From Schlesneria sp. DSM 10557 (GTDB taxonomy: Bacteria > Planctomycetota > Planctomycetia > Planctomycetales > Planctomycetaceae), in the NCBI RefSeq assembly GCF_041860085.1, contig NZ_CP124747.1, positions 6,905,001 through 6,969,000 of the forward strand: a stretch of 64,000 nt of DNA, in the 5' to 3' direction. Under the pieces are notes generated by a model. That model searched no databases and was not told the origin of the DNA. It saw only the letters and a list, made by a program, of their open reading frames with translations. The first letter of the stretch is position 1; every line of letters starts with the position of its first letter. Below, piece by piece: positions 18,488 through 26,797 of this stretch. The translations under genes were made by a program, and so were the position numbers.

Positions 18488-18889
18488 TCACCACATCACC
18501 AGTTTGCCATCCAGCGTGCGGATATTGACAGTGGTGCCCGCTTCGATCGGGGGCGGCACGTCCTTCTTTTTCGAATTCAGCACCAGGGAACCGGATTGAT
18601 TGCCGTCGAGTTTGATCGTTCCGATCTGGGTCCCCGTCACGAACACCGCGAGTACCGTGCCGGGAGGGAGTGGCACGTTCGCGACTTCGATCGTGGTGAT
18701 CTCCTGATCGGGTCGCCGGGCTTCGTTACGAAAGGTGACGTAACGAGCAGATCCTGATGCGGCAAAGTGACCACGGCATCCGACGAGGGGAATGCGTGTG
18801 TCCGCTGCCGATGCGAAGTTGACGAATCCGACTGAGAGTGAAAAAAGAGCGGCAAAATAGATACGAAACTGCGAAAAACGAAGAGTCAT
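18488..18889 (-). CDS. Small exported protein of unknown function
   Basis: A 133-residue protein from the ATG at 18889 (MTLRFSQFRIYF), with a signal peptide ending near FASAADT. The mature part is beta-rich and has no cysteine pair or catalytic motif. Segments such as VPLPPGTVLAVFVTG, GTIKLDG and GTTVNIRTLDGKLV suggest a small beta-sandwich. The frame is open to 18931, but 18889 opens the signal peptide directly and has GGGGCA upstream. No function can be assigned. Confidence 0.65.
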   Translation of the reverse strand: MTLRFSQFRIYFAALFSLSVGFVNFASAADTRIPLVGCRGHFAASGSARYVTFRNEARRPDQEITTIEVANVPLPPGTVLAVFVTGTQIGTIKLDGNQSGSLVLNSKKKDVPPPIEAGTTVNIRTLDGKLVMW

Positions 18890-19019
18890 AGGTGCCCCGA
18901 GAAGTGGGTAGTGAAGTGACGGACGAAGCATAAGAAGGAACTGTTTTGAATTCCATGAACTGACGGTCAGATTCTTAATAAAATCTGAAATCTGTCGCTT
19001 CGTCCGCTCTTCTCAACCA

Positions 19020-20132
19020 CTACGCCTTCAATTGCAGCAGCTCTTTGTAGAGATGGTGTATGAACAGAGCGTTGTCGCACTGCAGGTACTGCATCGCTCC
19101 CCCCATTCGAGAATAGCTTTTGCAGAACCTCAGGTAATACGCGGGATTCGTCTTGGGTGGTTCGCCCTGAGTCCAGTCCCAGCCCCCGCCATCCTGAAGA
19201 TCGACCACGTAAACCCGGTGTCCGGTCACAATCGATTTGCCCGACTGCAGCCGCAGGTTGTTGACGCAACTGAGACTCTTTTCAAACACCTGAGGGCCCA
19301 TAATGGCGGAACCGACCGACAGTACGACGCCGCCGTCCAGTTGGTCCACCGAACCCCCAAACAGCTTGAAGTCCCGTTCTGCGCCGCGACCAATCGCCGC
19401 TCCGTTGAAGACGGGATGATTCGAGATAATGTCGTAGCCGATTCCCGGGTGGATCGTCACGGGGATCCCATGGCGGTAAGCCTGAGCAAGAATCGAAGCG
19501 TACTTCCAGCGGTGTTCGACGGTCACACGTCCAGTGGCCCATCCCTGCTGCTGAATCGCCTGCAGCAGGTCGGCCCGGGCTGGTGTGAGCGGGTCGGACG
19601 GTGACGCAACAATCGCATCCGTCAGTGCCTGAACCGTCGGCAGGGTCACCCCGTCTTCATGGATCAGTCGACCGAGCGCCTGTCCATACCCCAACCCGTC
19701 CAGGGCTCCCGCCATGATGGCCAGATGAATGTTGGTCGCTGTTTCGTGCCAGGTGCCAAAGGTACCGGTCCCGACGTTCATCTCGACACTTTCGGTCGAA
19801 GCACCGAACCAGGCATATTCCCAGTCGTGGATTGTCCCCGCCCCGTTCGTGGCCAGATGTGTCAGCCACTTCTGTTCCATCATCCGTTCCAGAATCTTTG
19901 CGGTACCGTTCCGGAGCAGGTGAGCTCCATAGATCAGCATCACCGCCGCGTCCCGCTTGCGTGCGGCGAGTAAGCTCTGGGCACAGTCCTTGATCAAGGG
20001 GACGAGGCGTTCTGGGCAGGGTCGGGGTTCGGAATCGGGGTCAATCAGGATCTCATCGGCACGGGTCAGGCTATGCCGCTCCGACAGTGGAAACACTTTC
20101 AGTTTACTGAGATCAAGTGGTTTGACGGACAT
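19020..20132 (-). CDS. Conserved protein, Rossmann-like, function unknown
   Basis: A 370-residue cytoplasmic protein from the ATG at 20132 (MSVKPLDLSKLKVFPL). The frame extends to 20267, but the extra 45 residues look non-coding. Glycine-rich segments (TNGAGTIHDWEYAWFGAST, GTFGTWHETATNIHLAI, IHPGIGYDIISNHP, VLSVGSAIMGPQVFEKS) and regular alpha/beta alternation suggest a nucleotide or sugar-nucleotide binding fold. A conserved-looking His/Asp/Glu set (HDWEY, WHETATN, HPGIGYD) could bind metal or substrate. I do not recognise the family with certainty and give no function. It is 330 bases downstream of the triple RidA gene on the same strand, separated by two strong hairpins. Confidence 0.7.
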   Translation of the reverse strand: MSVKPLDLSKLKVFPLSERHSLTRADEILIDPDSEPRPCPERLVPLIKDCAQSLLAARKRDAAVMLIYGAHLLRNGTAKILERMMEQKWLTHLATNGAGTIHDWEYAWFGASTESVEMNVGTGTFGTWHETATNIHLAIMAGALDGLGYGQALGRLIHEDGVTLPTVQALTDAIVASPSDPLTPARADLLQAIQQQGWATGRVTVEHRWKYASILAQAYRHGIPVTIHPGIGYDIISNHPVFNGAAIGRGAERDFKLFGGSVDQLDGGVVLSVGSAIMGPQVFEKSLSCVNNLRLQSGKSIVTGHRVYVVDLQDGGGWDWTQGEPPKTNPAYYLRFCKSYSRMGGAMQYLQCDNALFIHHLYKELLQLKA

Positions 20133-20325
20133 GGGACTACTTCTTGAATGACTGATCGCTGTCATACACGAACCAGACGCGGGGACGTGCTGTAAAGCCG
20201 AAGTTCGGTGTTGCAGGCGGGGTTTTACTGAACCGACGAAGTCAACGTAAGGGCGCACCCCAATCAAGCCGTACCCGCTTCATTCCGTTGACCCTCCGGT
20301 CGATCTTGATCGACAAGTCGTTTCC

Positions 20326-20358
20326 GTTTCGTACGGTTAATGTTTCACCGTGCGAAAC
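20326..20358 (-). terminator. Hairpin 2 after the RidA gene
   Basis: GTTTCGTACGGT (20326-20337) pairs with ACCGTGCGAAAC (20347-20358): 12 pairs including one G-U type pair, with a 9-base loop. It follows hairpin 1 on the minus strand. No T tract is seen. Confidence 0.45.
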
Positions 20359-20369
20359 GGAGCTGCGGC

Positions 20370-20406
20370 GCGGGCCCGGTGACACTCATCGTCGCACCGG
20401 GCCCGC
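20370..20406 (-). terminator. Hairpin 1 after the RidA gene
   Basis: GCGGGCCCGGTG (20370-20381) pairs perfectly with CACCGGGCCCGC (20395-20406) around a 13-base loop. It lies 57 bases past the RidA stop, read on the minus strand. It is very stable and followed by a second hairpin rather than by a T run. Confidence 0.5.
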
Positions 20407-20462
20407 CGAGTCTGAAAGGTTTGCCGCTGATTTCAGAGCATTGCAGCGGCAGTGAATCTTCA

Positions 20463-21683
20463 TCAATCCCGGCAGACGGCCATGGCTTCGATTTCGATGA
20501 GCAGGTCTTCGAATGCAAAACCGGATACGCGGATCGCTGTCACGGCAGGGCCAGGCTCGGGATAGAACTCCTTCTGGATCTCGGCGATGGTTTTGCGAGT
20601 CTCTTCCACTTGAGCCCAGTCGCCGGGGGCGTAGTAATAGATGTAGAGCTTGGCAACGTCGGATTCGTCCAGGCCCCCTTCTGCAAGCACATTATGGATG
20701 AACTGGAAGACATTGCGAGTTTGCGTTGCCATATCCTTGCCGACCGCCTTCGCCCGATTGTCGGCCGAAATCTGTCCACCGATGAAGGCGAGATTCCCGA
20801 TCTTCCACCCCTGTGTGAATTGTGTATTGGGGATGCTCCAGTCCCAGTGGTTATCTGGCTGCAGCCGCTGTTTTTCTTCGCCCAGAACGCCGATCCCTTC
20901 GACCTGAATCAGTTCCTTTGACTGAGGAAACCCGGTGATCCGCAGTCCGGCTCCGGCGGCCGAGGGCACCGACATATATCGCCGTCGGACGTTTGTCATC
21001 TTTTCCCAATAGTCCGTGACCTGGCGTCCTTCGCCGAAGAAGCGGAAGTAGGTGTTCTGGCGCATCAGGCTGTGCCGATCGCCTCCCGCCAGCCTGAGCA
21101 TCGTGTCCAGATTGCGGAAAACTTCGTCTGTCTGGATCTCGATATCGCCATCCCCCAGGATCTCTCCCCGGTCGTTGAGCGACCGCTGTCCGCTGACAAA
21201 GATCATGTCGCCGACCTTCCACCCCTGAGAAAACGGCAGTTTCTTTTCCCAGTTCCAGTGGCCAGCGGGCGTCAGTCGTTCCTTCTCGGCACCAACGACC
21301 GCCCAGGCGTCGACCAGAATCAAAGCCCCCTCACGATCGAGGTTCACACGGATTTCCGTCGTCGTCGGGCCGGGGTCTTTGAAGTAAGGGATGCGGACTT
21401 CGTCAATGTCGGCCAGGCACTGTGCCACCGCCGCGTCATCACCTTCGCAGAAGAAGTAGATGTTATGTTTGACGACATCGTCCATGGTCGCCCCGGCCAG
21501 GGCCAGGGCTTTCTTCATTGCTTCGAAGGCATTCCGTGTCTGCGTCTTGATATCGTTCCCGACGACCTCGCCCTGGTCATTCAGCGACATCTGGCCACCC
21601 ACGAAAATCAGGTTGCCCGCTTTCACCGCCTGTGTATCGTTGCTGCTGCTGGTGCCGGAAAACGAGTAGAATTCTTTGCCCAC
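20463..21683 (-). CDS. Triple RidA (YjgF/YER057c/UK114) domain protein
   Basis: A 406-residue protein built of three tandem RidA-like domains (about 1-135, 145-275, 285-406), joined by two similar linkers containing GHWNW...QGWK and NHWDW...QGWK. RidA enzymes are normally single 130-residue subunits forming trimers that hydrolyse reactive enamines and imines to ammonia and keto acids. Each domain keeps the equivalent of the catalytic Arg (R112, R248, R385). The following acidic position is Asp125 in domain 1 and Glu262 and Glu399 in the others. A single chain may thus mimic the trimer; this is inference. It has no signal peptide. It starts with GTG at 21683 after GAGGGA. Confidence 0.85.
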   Translation of the reverse strand: MGKEFYSFSGTSSSNDTQAVKAGNLIFVGGQMSLNDQGEVVGNDIKTQTRNAFEAMKKALALAGATMDDVVKHNIYFFCEGDDAAVAQCLADIDEVRIPYFKDPGPTTTEIRVNLDREGALILVDAWAVVGAEKERLTPAGHWNWEKKLPFSQGWKVGDMIFVSGQRSLNDRGEILGDGDIEIQTDEVFRNLDTMLRLAGGDRHSLMRQNTYFRFFGEGRQVTDYWEKMTNVRRRYMSVPSAAGAGLRITGFPQSKELIQVEGIGVLGEEKQRLQPDNHWDWSIPNTQFTQGWKIGNLAFIGGQISADNRAKAVGKDMATQTRNVFQFIHNVLAEGGLDESDVAKLYIYYYAPGDWAQVEETRKTIAEIQKEFYPEPGPAVTAIRVSGFAFEDLLIEIEAMAVCRD

Positions 21684-22040
21684 GGAAGTTCCCTCAGAAG
21701 TGAATAGAGTCGCCCGGATTGGTTCCCATTCCCGCAGCAGAGGGCCCGATATACGGACACAGGAAATGCCGCACGTGAAATGTTCGCAGGATGAGAACTC
21801 GCGCAGCAGATTTTCTCAATCGTAACTGACAGGAAATCTGAGTTTGCGCAGCAGATCCCTCTTTCCGTTATCCGAAGCGACGCTCAAATTCGACACGGTG
21901 CTCAGCCGGGAAATAACTCGCGGGGGCCGTATCCCGAAAGGAGCGTATCCTGAAACGAGAGAGTGCAGATTGCCCGGCGCCCGCGCGCTACCTTTGAGGT
22001 CATGTGGGCGCAGGAGCATTCGTGGTCGGTGATGGAGAAC
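21684..22040. other. Intergenic between RidA and SelO genes
   Basis: 357 bases with no gene I can support. An 11-base direct repeat, GCGCAGCAGAT, occurs at 21801-21811 and 21846-21856, which is probably chance. The upstream signals of the RidA gene should lie here on the minus strand, but no clear promoter boxes were recognised. Confidence 0.4.
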
Positions 22041-23525
22041 TCAAGTTCCGCAGAACGTACGATAACCACGTTCGTCGGGTGAAGGTTCCCGGTACTTCTC
22101 GTTTTCCGGACTGAGTTCGAACGGTTTCTCCAGCACGGCCAATAAACGGTGCAGTACCGAGAAATCGTTTTGATCTTCAGCGGCGGCGAGTGCCTCTTCG
22201 ACCCGGTGATTGCGGGGGATCACAGCGGGGTTCGCGGATCGCATCTGTTTCACGACGTTATCTCGCGGGCGGTACTCCTGCTGCAGTCGCTGCTGCCAGC
22301 GGGTGTGCCATTCCTGGAATTCGGCTTGGTCGAACAGCGGGTTCGCGGGAAGTTCGTTGTTCGAGAGATCACGGAATGTGTTTGTGAAATCGGCCTGCGC
22401 AGACTGCATCCAACTGAGCAGTGACTGGACAAGTTCAGCATCGGACGGGTCGGACGATTGTAAACCGAGTTTCGCACGCATCCCCGCGAGCCAGGCTTGG
22501 GTATAGACTTCCGGGAAGGTCGCCAGGATTTTCGTCGCAATCGCGATGGCTTCTTCTTCTGACGGCGAAAACAGGGTCAACAGGGCCTCGGCGAGTCGGG
22601 TCAGATTCCACTGGGCAATGGCGGGCTGGTTGACATACGCGTAGCGGCCCGACTGATCGATCGAACTGAAGACCGTTTCCGGCTTATACGTATTCATAAA
22701 GGCACACGGACCGTAATCGATCGTCTCGCCGCAGATCGACATGTTGTCGGTGTTCATCACGCCGTGCACAAACCCCACCAGTTGCCAGCGTGCCATCAAC
22801 CGGGCCTGTCGATGGAGCACTTCACGGAAGAAGTCCTGATAGATCTCAGGTGACTCGTTCAGTTCGGGGTAGTGACGCTGAATCGTATAGTCGGCAAGTT
22901 GCTTGACCGGCAACTCGTCCTGTCTCGCGGCGGCGTACTGAAACGTACCGACGCGGATATGACTGGCGGCAATGCGCGTCAGGACCGCTCCCTGCAGTCG
23001 CGTCTCCCGAAAGACATGTTCGCCCGTAGTGACGACCGCCAGACTGCGCGTCGTCGGGATCCCCAGCGCGGCCATCGCCTCGCTGATGATGTACTCCCGC
23101 AGCATGGGGCCGAGAGCGGCACGACCGTCGCCGCGGCGTGAGAAGGCCGTCGGCCCCGATCCCTTAAACTGGATGTCAACGAGCTGACCTGACGGTGTAC
23201 GGTGTTCTCCCAACAGGATCGCGCGGCCGTCTCCCAGCATGGTGAAATGAGCGTACTGATGACCGGCATAGGCCTGGGCCAGCGGCTGAGCACCCGTCGG
23301 GATGACCTGACCTGAAAAGAGGGCTGCGAGGGTTTCTGGCTTTGCATTCGCCAGATTCAGGCCAAGTTCGGCAGCCAGCTTCTGATTGACGATGGCCACA
23401 CGGGGAGCCGCAACCTTCACCGGTCGGGATGAGACATGGAACAGCTCGGGCAGTTGTCCATAGGTGTTGTCAAACTGCCACCCGAGCGAATCGAGTTCGG
23501 TTTCGATCTCACGTTCGTCTGTCAT
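22041..23525 (-). CDS. selO: Protein adenylyltransferase SelO (YdiU/UPF0061)
   Basis: A 494-residue protein matching the SelO pseudokinase family along its length. N-terminal YGQLPELFHVSS and the block QPLAQAYAGHQYAHF...GDGRAILLGEH are diagnostic. The kinase-like core follows: KGSGPTAFSRRGDGRAALGPMLREYIISEAM carries the ATP-binding Lys and Arg. GFVHGVMNTDNMSICGETIDYGPCAF carries the Asp/Asn and DYGP metal site. SelO binds ATP in a flipped pose and transfers AMP to Ser, Thr or Tyr residues of target proteins, linked to redox stress in E. coli. Many bacterial members lack selenocysteine; the C-terminus here ends normally at RTFCGT, with Cys one residue from the usual redox-active end. The start has AGAAGGAA upstream. 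It probably stands alone. Confidence 0.95.
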   Translation of the reverse strand: MTDEREIETELDSLGWQFDNTYGQLPELFHVSSRPVKVAAPRVAIVNQKLAAELGLNLANAKPETLAALFSGQVIPTGAQPLAQAYAGHQYAHFTMLGDGRAILLGEHRTPSGQLVDIQFKGSGPTAFSRRGDGRAALGPMLREYIISEAMAALGIPTTRSLAVVTTGEHVFRETRLQGAVLTRIAASHIRVGTFQYAAARQDELPVKQLADYTIQRHYPELNESPEIYQDFFREVLHRQARLMARWQLVGFVHGVMNTDNMSICGETIDYGPCAFMNTYKPETVFSSIDQSGRYAYVNQPAIAQWNLTRLAEALLTLFSPSEEEAIAIATKILATFPEVYTQAWLAGMRAKLGLQSSDPSDAELVQSLLSWMQSAQADFTNTFRDLSNNELPANPLFDQAEFQEWHTRWQQRLQQEYRPRDNVVKQMRSANPAVIPRNHRVEEALAAAEDQNDFSVLHRLLAVLEKPFELSPENEKYREPSPDERGYRTFCGT

Positions 23526-23813
23526 ATCGTTCCTTCTCTCGTGTCGCCTTGAAGAGACGAATGTCCCGGCTGCAAAGCTCGTTCACCTGCCAGCCCCATG
23601 CCGATGATCAAGGTGTCCCGGATCATCGGCGATCGGACGGTTGTCCGCCAGAGAGTCACCCACGGGGGCAACGCGTTGGTGTGCGAATGATGTTCCTCGC
23701 ACAGGGATTGTCTGCCCTCCGAGAGGTTTTCATTGATTCTCTGAGGACAAACCTCATCAGAGGCATCCCGAGGTGATGGGGGGCGCGGCCCGGGGATGCC
23801 CTCGTGGCGAACG

Positions 23814-25238
23814 TCACGAGATGAGCATGTTCCCTTGGACCTCCGCGGCTCCCTCAGCCACGTCAAGCAGGCGATCGACTGCACCACTCAGGATGTTGCC
23901 CGCCACCAGGTTGGATCCTTTTCCTTTGACTCGAATCGCCTGCGACATCGAAGGCTGCTGACGTCGATCGGCGATCGTGTTATTCGAGACGCGGCATCGG
24001 GTGCAGTCTTCCAGTTCCACACCCCGGTGCAGGGGATCCAGAATCTGACAATCCGAGACCGAACTGTCTGAGCAGCGGACGAACGTGATCGCGGCTCCCG
24101 AGTCCTTCGAACCGGCGCACAAACGCTGAGTTGTCAGACTGCTGACCACGATATTGTCGGAATCTTCAAACCGAATCCCGTCCTTACGGGGCTCATTGTC
24201 CAGACCACGCCACGAAAAGGCATTGCCAGTCACAACGATGCCCGAACAGGCCTGACCATAAACGGAAAGATCGGCCGAATCGTAGATCGTGTTCCCCGTG
24301 ACCGTAACGCGCGACACGTTCAGCAGTTCTACGGCGCGCCACTGACTTCCCAGCACATTTCCGGTGATATTAATCAGATGTGCGGTATCGGCTTTTTGAG
24401 CTGGAGGAGTGTCGGCGGGCTGAGGTCGCTGCACGGCCGCACCCAGAACGCGGATGTTCGCTCCTCGATCCTGCAGGGTTGCTTGAATCGTGTTGCCGCT
24501 GATGGTGACTTCGCTGATGATCCCGTCTGTGGCGTCGAACAGGATCTCCGAACCCCCCGGATGCTGATCCAGAACGTCAGCCGGAATCTTGTCGCCTCCG
24601 GCCGTCAGATTGTTGTACTCGATGTCATTTCCCACGATTTGCAGATTGTGGACGTCGCCCCCCAGCGACTTGATCCCTGCGACTTTGTTCCAACTGATGT
24701 GGCACCCGTGGACGATGATCTGGTGCAGATTACAGCGATCGAGAAACAATCCAATCTCGTGATTGTCGTAAAGGTTGGAATCGGCCAGCAGAAAATCGCG
24801 ATTGCGTTCGACGAGATGGACGGCGATCCGGCATTGGCGGATCAGTACCTGAGAGACGACGCACTTCATGGTCTTGCGGAGTTCAATGCCGACGGACTCG
24901 GGGTGCTCACCGACAATTTCGACGCCGTTAATCGTCGGAAATCGCTCTTTCTCCCAGGTGTGCGGCTGGACCGTCCGGGGCGAGGCCGTTCCTTGATGAT
25001 CACCGATCACGCGAATGGCGGGGCCGGGGCCTGCCATGACAATCTTCGACGTTCCTCCTTCACCTCGAACGCCTCCGAATCCCCGCTTCGTCAGATCAAG
25101 GATCAGTGGCCGGGTGATCCGGTATGTCCCCCGGTTTAACCTCAGCACGCCGTCACCGGCATCCAGCGTGTGCTGCAGCGCTGACGTGTCATCAGCAACA
25201 CCATCCCCAATCGCCCCAAAACCGAGAACGTTCGACAT
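23814..25238 (-). CDS. Right-handed parallel beta-helix protein
   Basis: A 474-residue protein starting with the pectate-lyase-3 like motif GFGAIGDGVADDTSALQ, as in GH28-type and phage tailspike folds. It continues with about ten repeats of the pattern hhhxxNxhxxN (for example VTVTGNTIYDSADLS, VVTGNAFSWRG, CRVSNNTIADRR). This is a right-handed beta-helix. There is no signal peptide, unlike secreted polysaccharide lyases. Catalytic Asp/Asp pairs typical of GH28 are not evident, so the substrate and even enzymatic activity are unclear. Binding or cleaving a polysaccharide is the usual role for the fold. AGGGGG is found about 10 bases before the ATG. Confidence 0.75.
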   Translation of the reverse strand: MSNVLGFGAIGDGVADDTSALQHTLDAGDGVLRLNRGTYRITRPLILDLTKRGFGGVRGEGGTSKIVMAGPGPAIRVIGDHQGTASPRTVQPHTWEKERFPTINGVEIVGEHPESVGIELRKTMKCVVSQVLIRQCRIAVHLVERNRDFLLADSNLYDNHEIGLFLDRCNLHQIIVHGCHISWNKVAGIKSLGGDVHNLQIVGNDIEYNNLTAGGDKIPADVLDQHPGGSEILFDATDGIISEVTISGNTIQATLQDRGANIRVLGAAVQRPQPADTPPAQKADTAHLINITGNVLGSQWRAVELLNVSRVTVTGNTIYDSADLSVYGQACSGIVVTGNAFSWRGLDNEPRKDGIRFEDSDNIVVSSLTTQRLCAGSKDSGAAITFVRCSDSSVSDCQILDPLHRGVELEDCTRCRVSNNTIADRRQQPSMSQAIRVKGKGSNLVAGNILSGAVDRLLDVAEGAAEVQGNMLIS

Positions 25239-25716
25239 TCGAGCAGCCCCCTTGAACTCATTGACTACGCATCAAGTTGTTGACAACAAATGGAAAACGC
25301 GTTCCCACGGACGTCAGACACTCTACGGTGTTTCGCCGGACAATCGAATCGAACCGCGGGAGATGGTCCAAATCATTTTCCCGAAAAGCAGTCCTGACGG
25401 CCCCGCAGCAGAAAAGCCGAATCGCCATCTCTCAGGCCGCTTTTCCAACGCCCGGACCAACGTCACTCCCGACCACAGCGATGGGAATGACCGCCCGAAT
25501 CGTGCCATGCGTCCGATGGGAAAAGTGCAGGTAGTCGGGGAGGTTTCTGATGTCACCCAGTTGCACCCTGTTTGATCATCACGACGCAAACGGATATCGT
25601 TCTGGGCGATGAGCTGTACATCGACGCTGGGTGCAGGACTCGGGGCGTCATGTCTTAAACTGAGAACCTTGGGTTGTCTCCGGGCACGAACCGCCGGACT
25701 GTTGAGTAACCAAACC
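25239..25716. other. Divergent intergenic region with a palindrome
   Basis: 478 bases between the beta-helix gene (minus) and the exporter operon (plus). It holds a perfect palindrome, TTGTTG-A-CAACAA, at 25277-25289, 39 bases before the beta-helix start, which could be a regulator site. Overlapping open frames on both strands (for example minus 25323-25829) have no recognisable product. Confidence 0.45.
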
Positions 25717-26730
25717 ATGCACATCGCTGTACGACGTATCGTTGTGATTCTCTGCTTCGTCGCGGTGGGAACAATCTTCGCCTGGCGCTGGTGGAACGAA
25801 CAGGTGGCTGCATCCCAGATGGTGGGCATTGCTTCCGCGAATGGACGGCTGGAAGCAGTTCAGGTCAACGTCTCTGCCAAAGAACCGGGGCGGATTGTTG
25901 AGGTCCTGGTGAACGAGGGGGATCTGGTTCAGCCTGGTCAGGTGATGGCCCGCATCGACATTGAGACATTGAGCGCGGACCTCAGCAAAGCAAAGGCTGA
26001 TCTGGCCGAGGCCGAATCGAACGCGACCGTCGCTAAGTCGACGATCGAGAAGCGTGAGAGCGAATACAAACTGGCAGACCTCAACTATGCCCGGCAGAAG
26101 GATCTGTTCGAAAAGAAAATCTCGACGAAGCAGGACTTCGACGAGGCGGAAAGCGACGTTAAAGCCAAACGAGCCGCTCTCGAGGAAGAACGTGCCAAGC
26201 TCGAGACGATCGCTTTTTCGGTGAAAAGTGCGACGGCGGTAGTGCAGGGGATTCAGACCCGGGTCGATGATTCCACGCTCACTTCCCCCGTACTGGGACG
26301 CGTCCTCTACAAACTGGCTCAACCGGGAGAAGTCCTTCCTTCAGGGGGGAAGGTACTGACGCTGCTGGATCTGTCGGATATCTACATGGAAGTCTTCCTA
26401 CCCTCGCAGGAAGTGGCTCGCATCCGGATCGGTGCCGATGCGAAGATTACCCTGGACGCCCTGCCTGGCTATTCCGCCTCGGCACGCGTGAGCTTCGTCT
26501 CCCCGGAAGCGCAGTTCACGCCGAAACAGGTCGAGACCAAAAGTGAGCGGGATAAGCTGATGTTTCGCGTCAAGATTCAGGTTCCGCACGAAAAAGTGCT
26601 GCCCTACATCGATCGGATCAAGACGGGGGTTCGCGGCGTGGGCTACGTCAAACTGGATGACGACGTCGAGTGGCCCCCCTCGCTGCAGAAGCCATTTCCT
26701 CCGCCACGTACTGCCAAGCCTGCCGAATGA
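25717..26730 (+). CDS. HlyD-type periplasmic adaptor of an ABC exporter
   Basis: A 337-residue membrane fusion protein from the ATG at 25717 (MHIAVRRIVVILCFVAV). One N-terminal transmembrane helix is followed by the first half of a lipoyl-like domain (GRIVEVLVNEGDLVQPGQVMARID). A long alpha-hairpin coiled coil covers about residues 85-185 (KAKADLAEAESNATVAKST...). The second lipoyl half is LTSPVLGRVLYKLAQPGEVLPSGGKVLTLLDL, followed by beta-barrel domains. Its relatives (YbhG/YhiI type) link an inner-membrane ABC exporter to the periplasm. It is the first gene of a three-gene operon with the ATPase/permease 67 bases on. The upstream frame to 25609 is not needed. The ribosome site is weak. Confidence 0.85.
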   Translation: MHIAVRRIVVILCFVAVGTIFAWRWWNEQVAASQMVGIASANGRLEAVQVNVSAKEPGRIVEVLVNEGDLVQPGQVMARIDIETLSADLSKAKADLAEAESNATVAKSTIEKRESEYKLADLNYARQKDLFEKKISTKQDFDEAESDVKAKRAALEEERAKLETIAFSVKSATAVVQGIQTRVDDSTLTSPVLGRVLYKLAQPGEVLPSGGKVLTLLDLSDIYMEVFLPSQEVARIRIGADAKITLDALPGYSASARVSFVSPEAQFTPKQVETKSERDKLMFRVKIQVPHEKVLPYIDRIKTGVRGVGYVKLDDDVEWPPSLQKPFPPPRTAKPAE

Positions 26731-26797
26731 ACAGGACGGAGTACCGAATCTGCCCTTGGGTAATTGTGCTGCTTAATGTGGCGGAGGATGCGAGTCC

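Larger units (their letters stand above)
20133..20462. other. Intergenic with two tandem hairpins
   Basis: 330 bases between the RidA stop and the next minus-strand start. The part at 20326-20406 folds into two adjacent strong stem-loops, listed separately. The remainder (20133-20325) shows nothing I can name. Confidence 0.5.

Noticed and set aside
21801-21856. 11-base direct repeat GCGCAGCAGAT
   Set aside because: Only two copies, low complexity, and no target-site or palindromic context; most likely chance.
25323-25829. Minus-strand frame of 168 codons between the beta-helix and exporter genes
   Set aside because: Its 5' part overlaps the HlyD gene start on the other strand and no family is recognisable. 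Kept only as a doubtful note.
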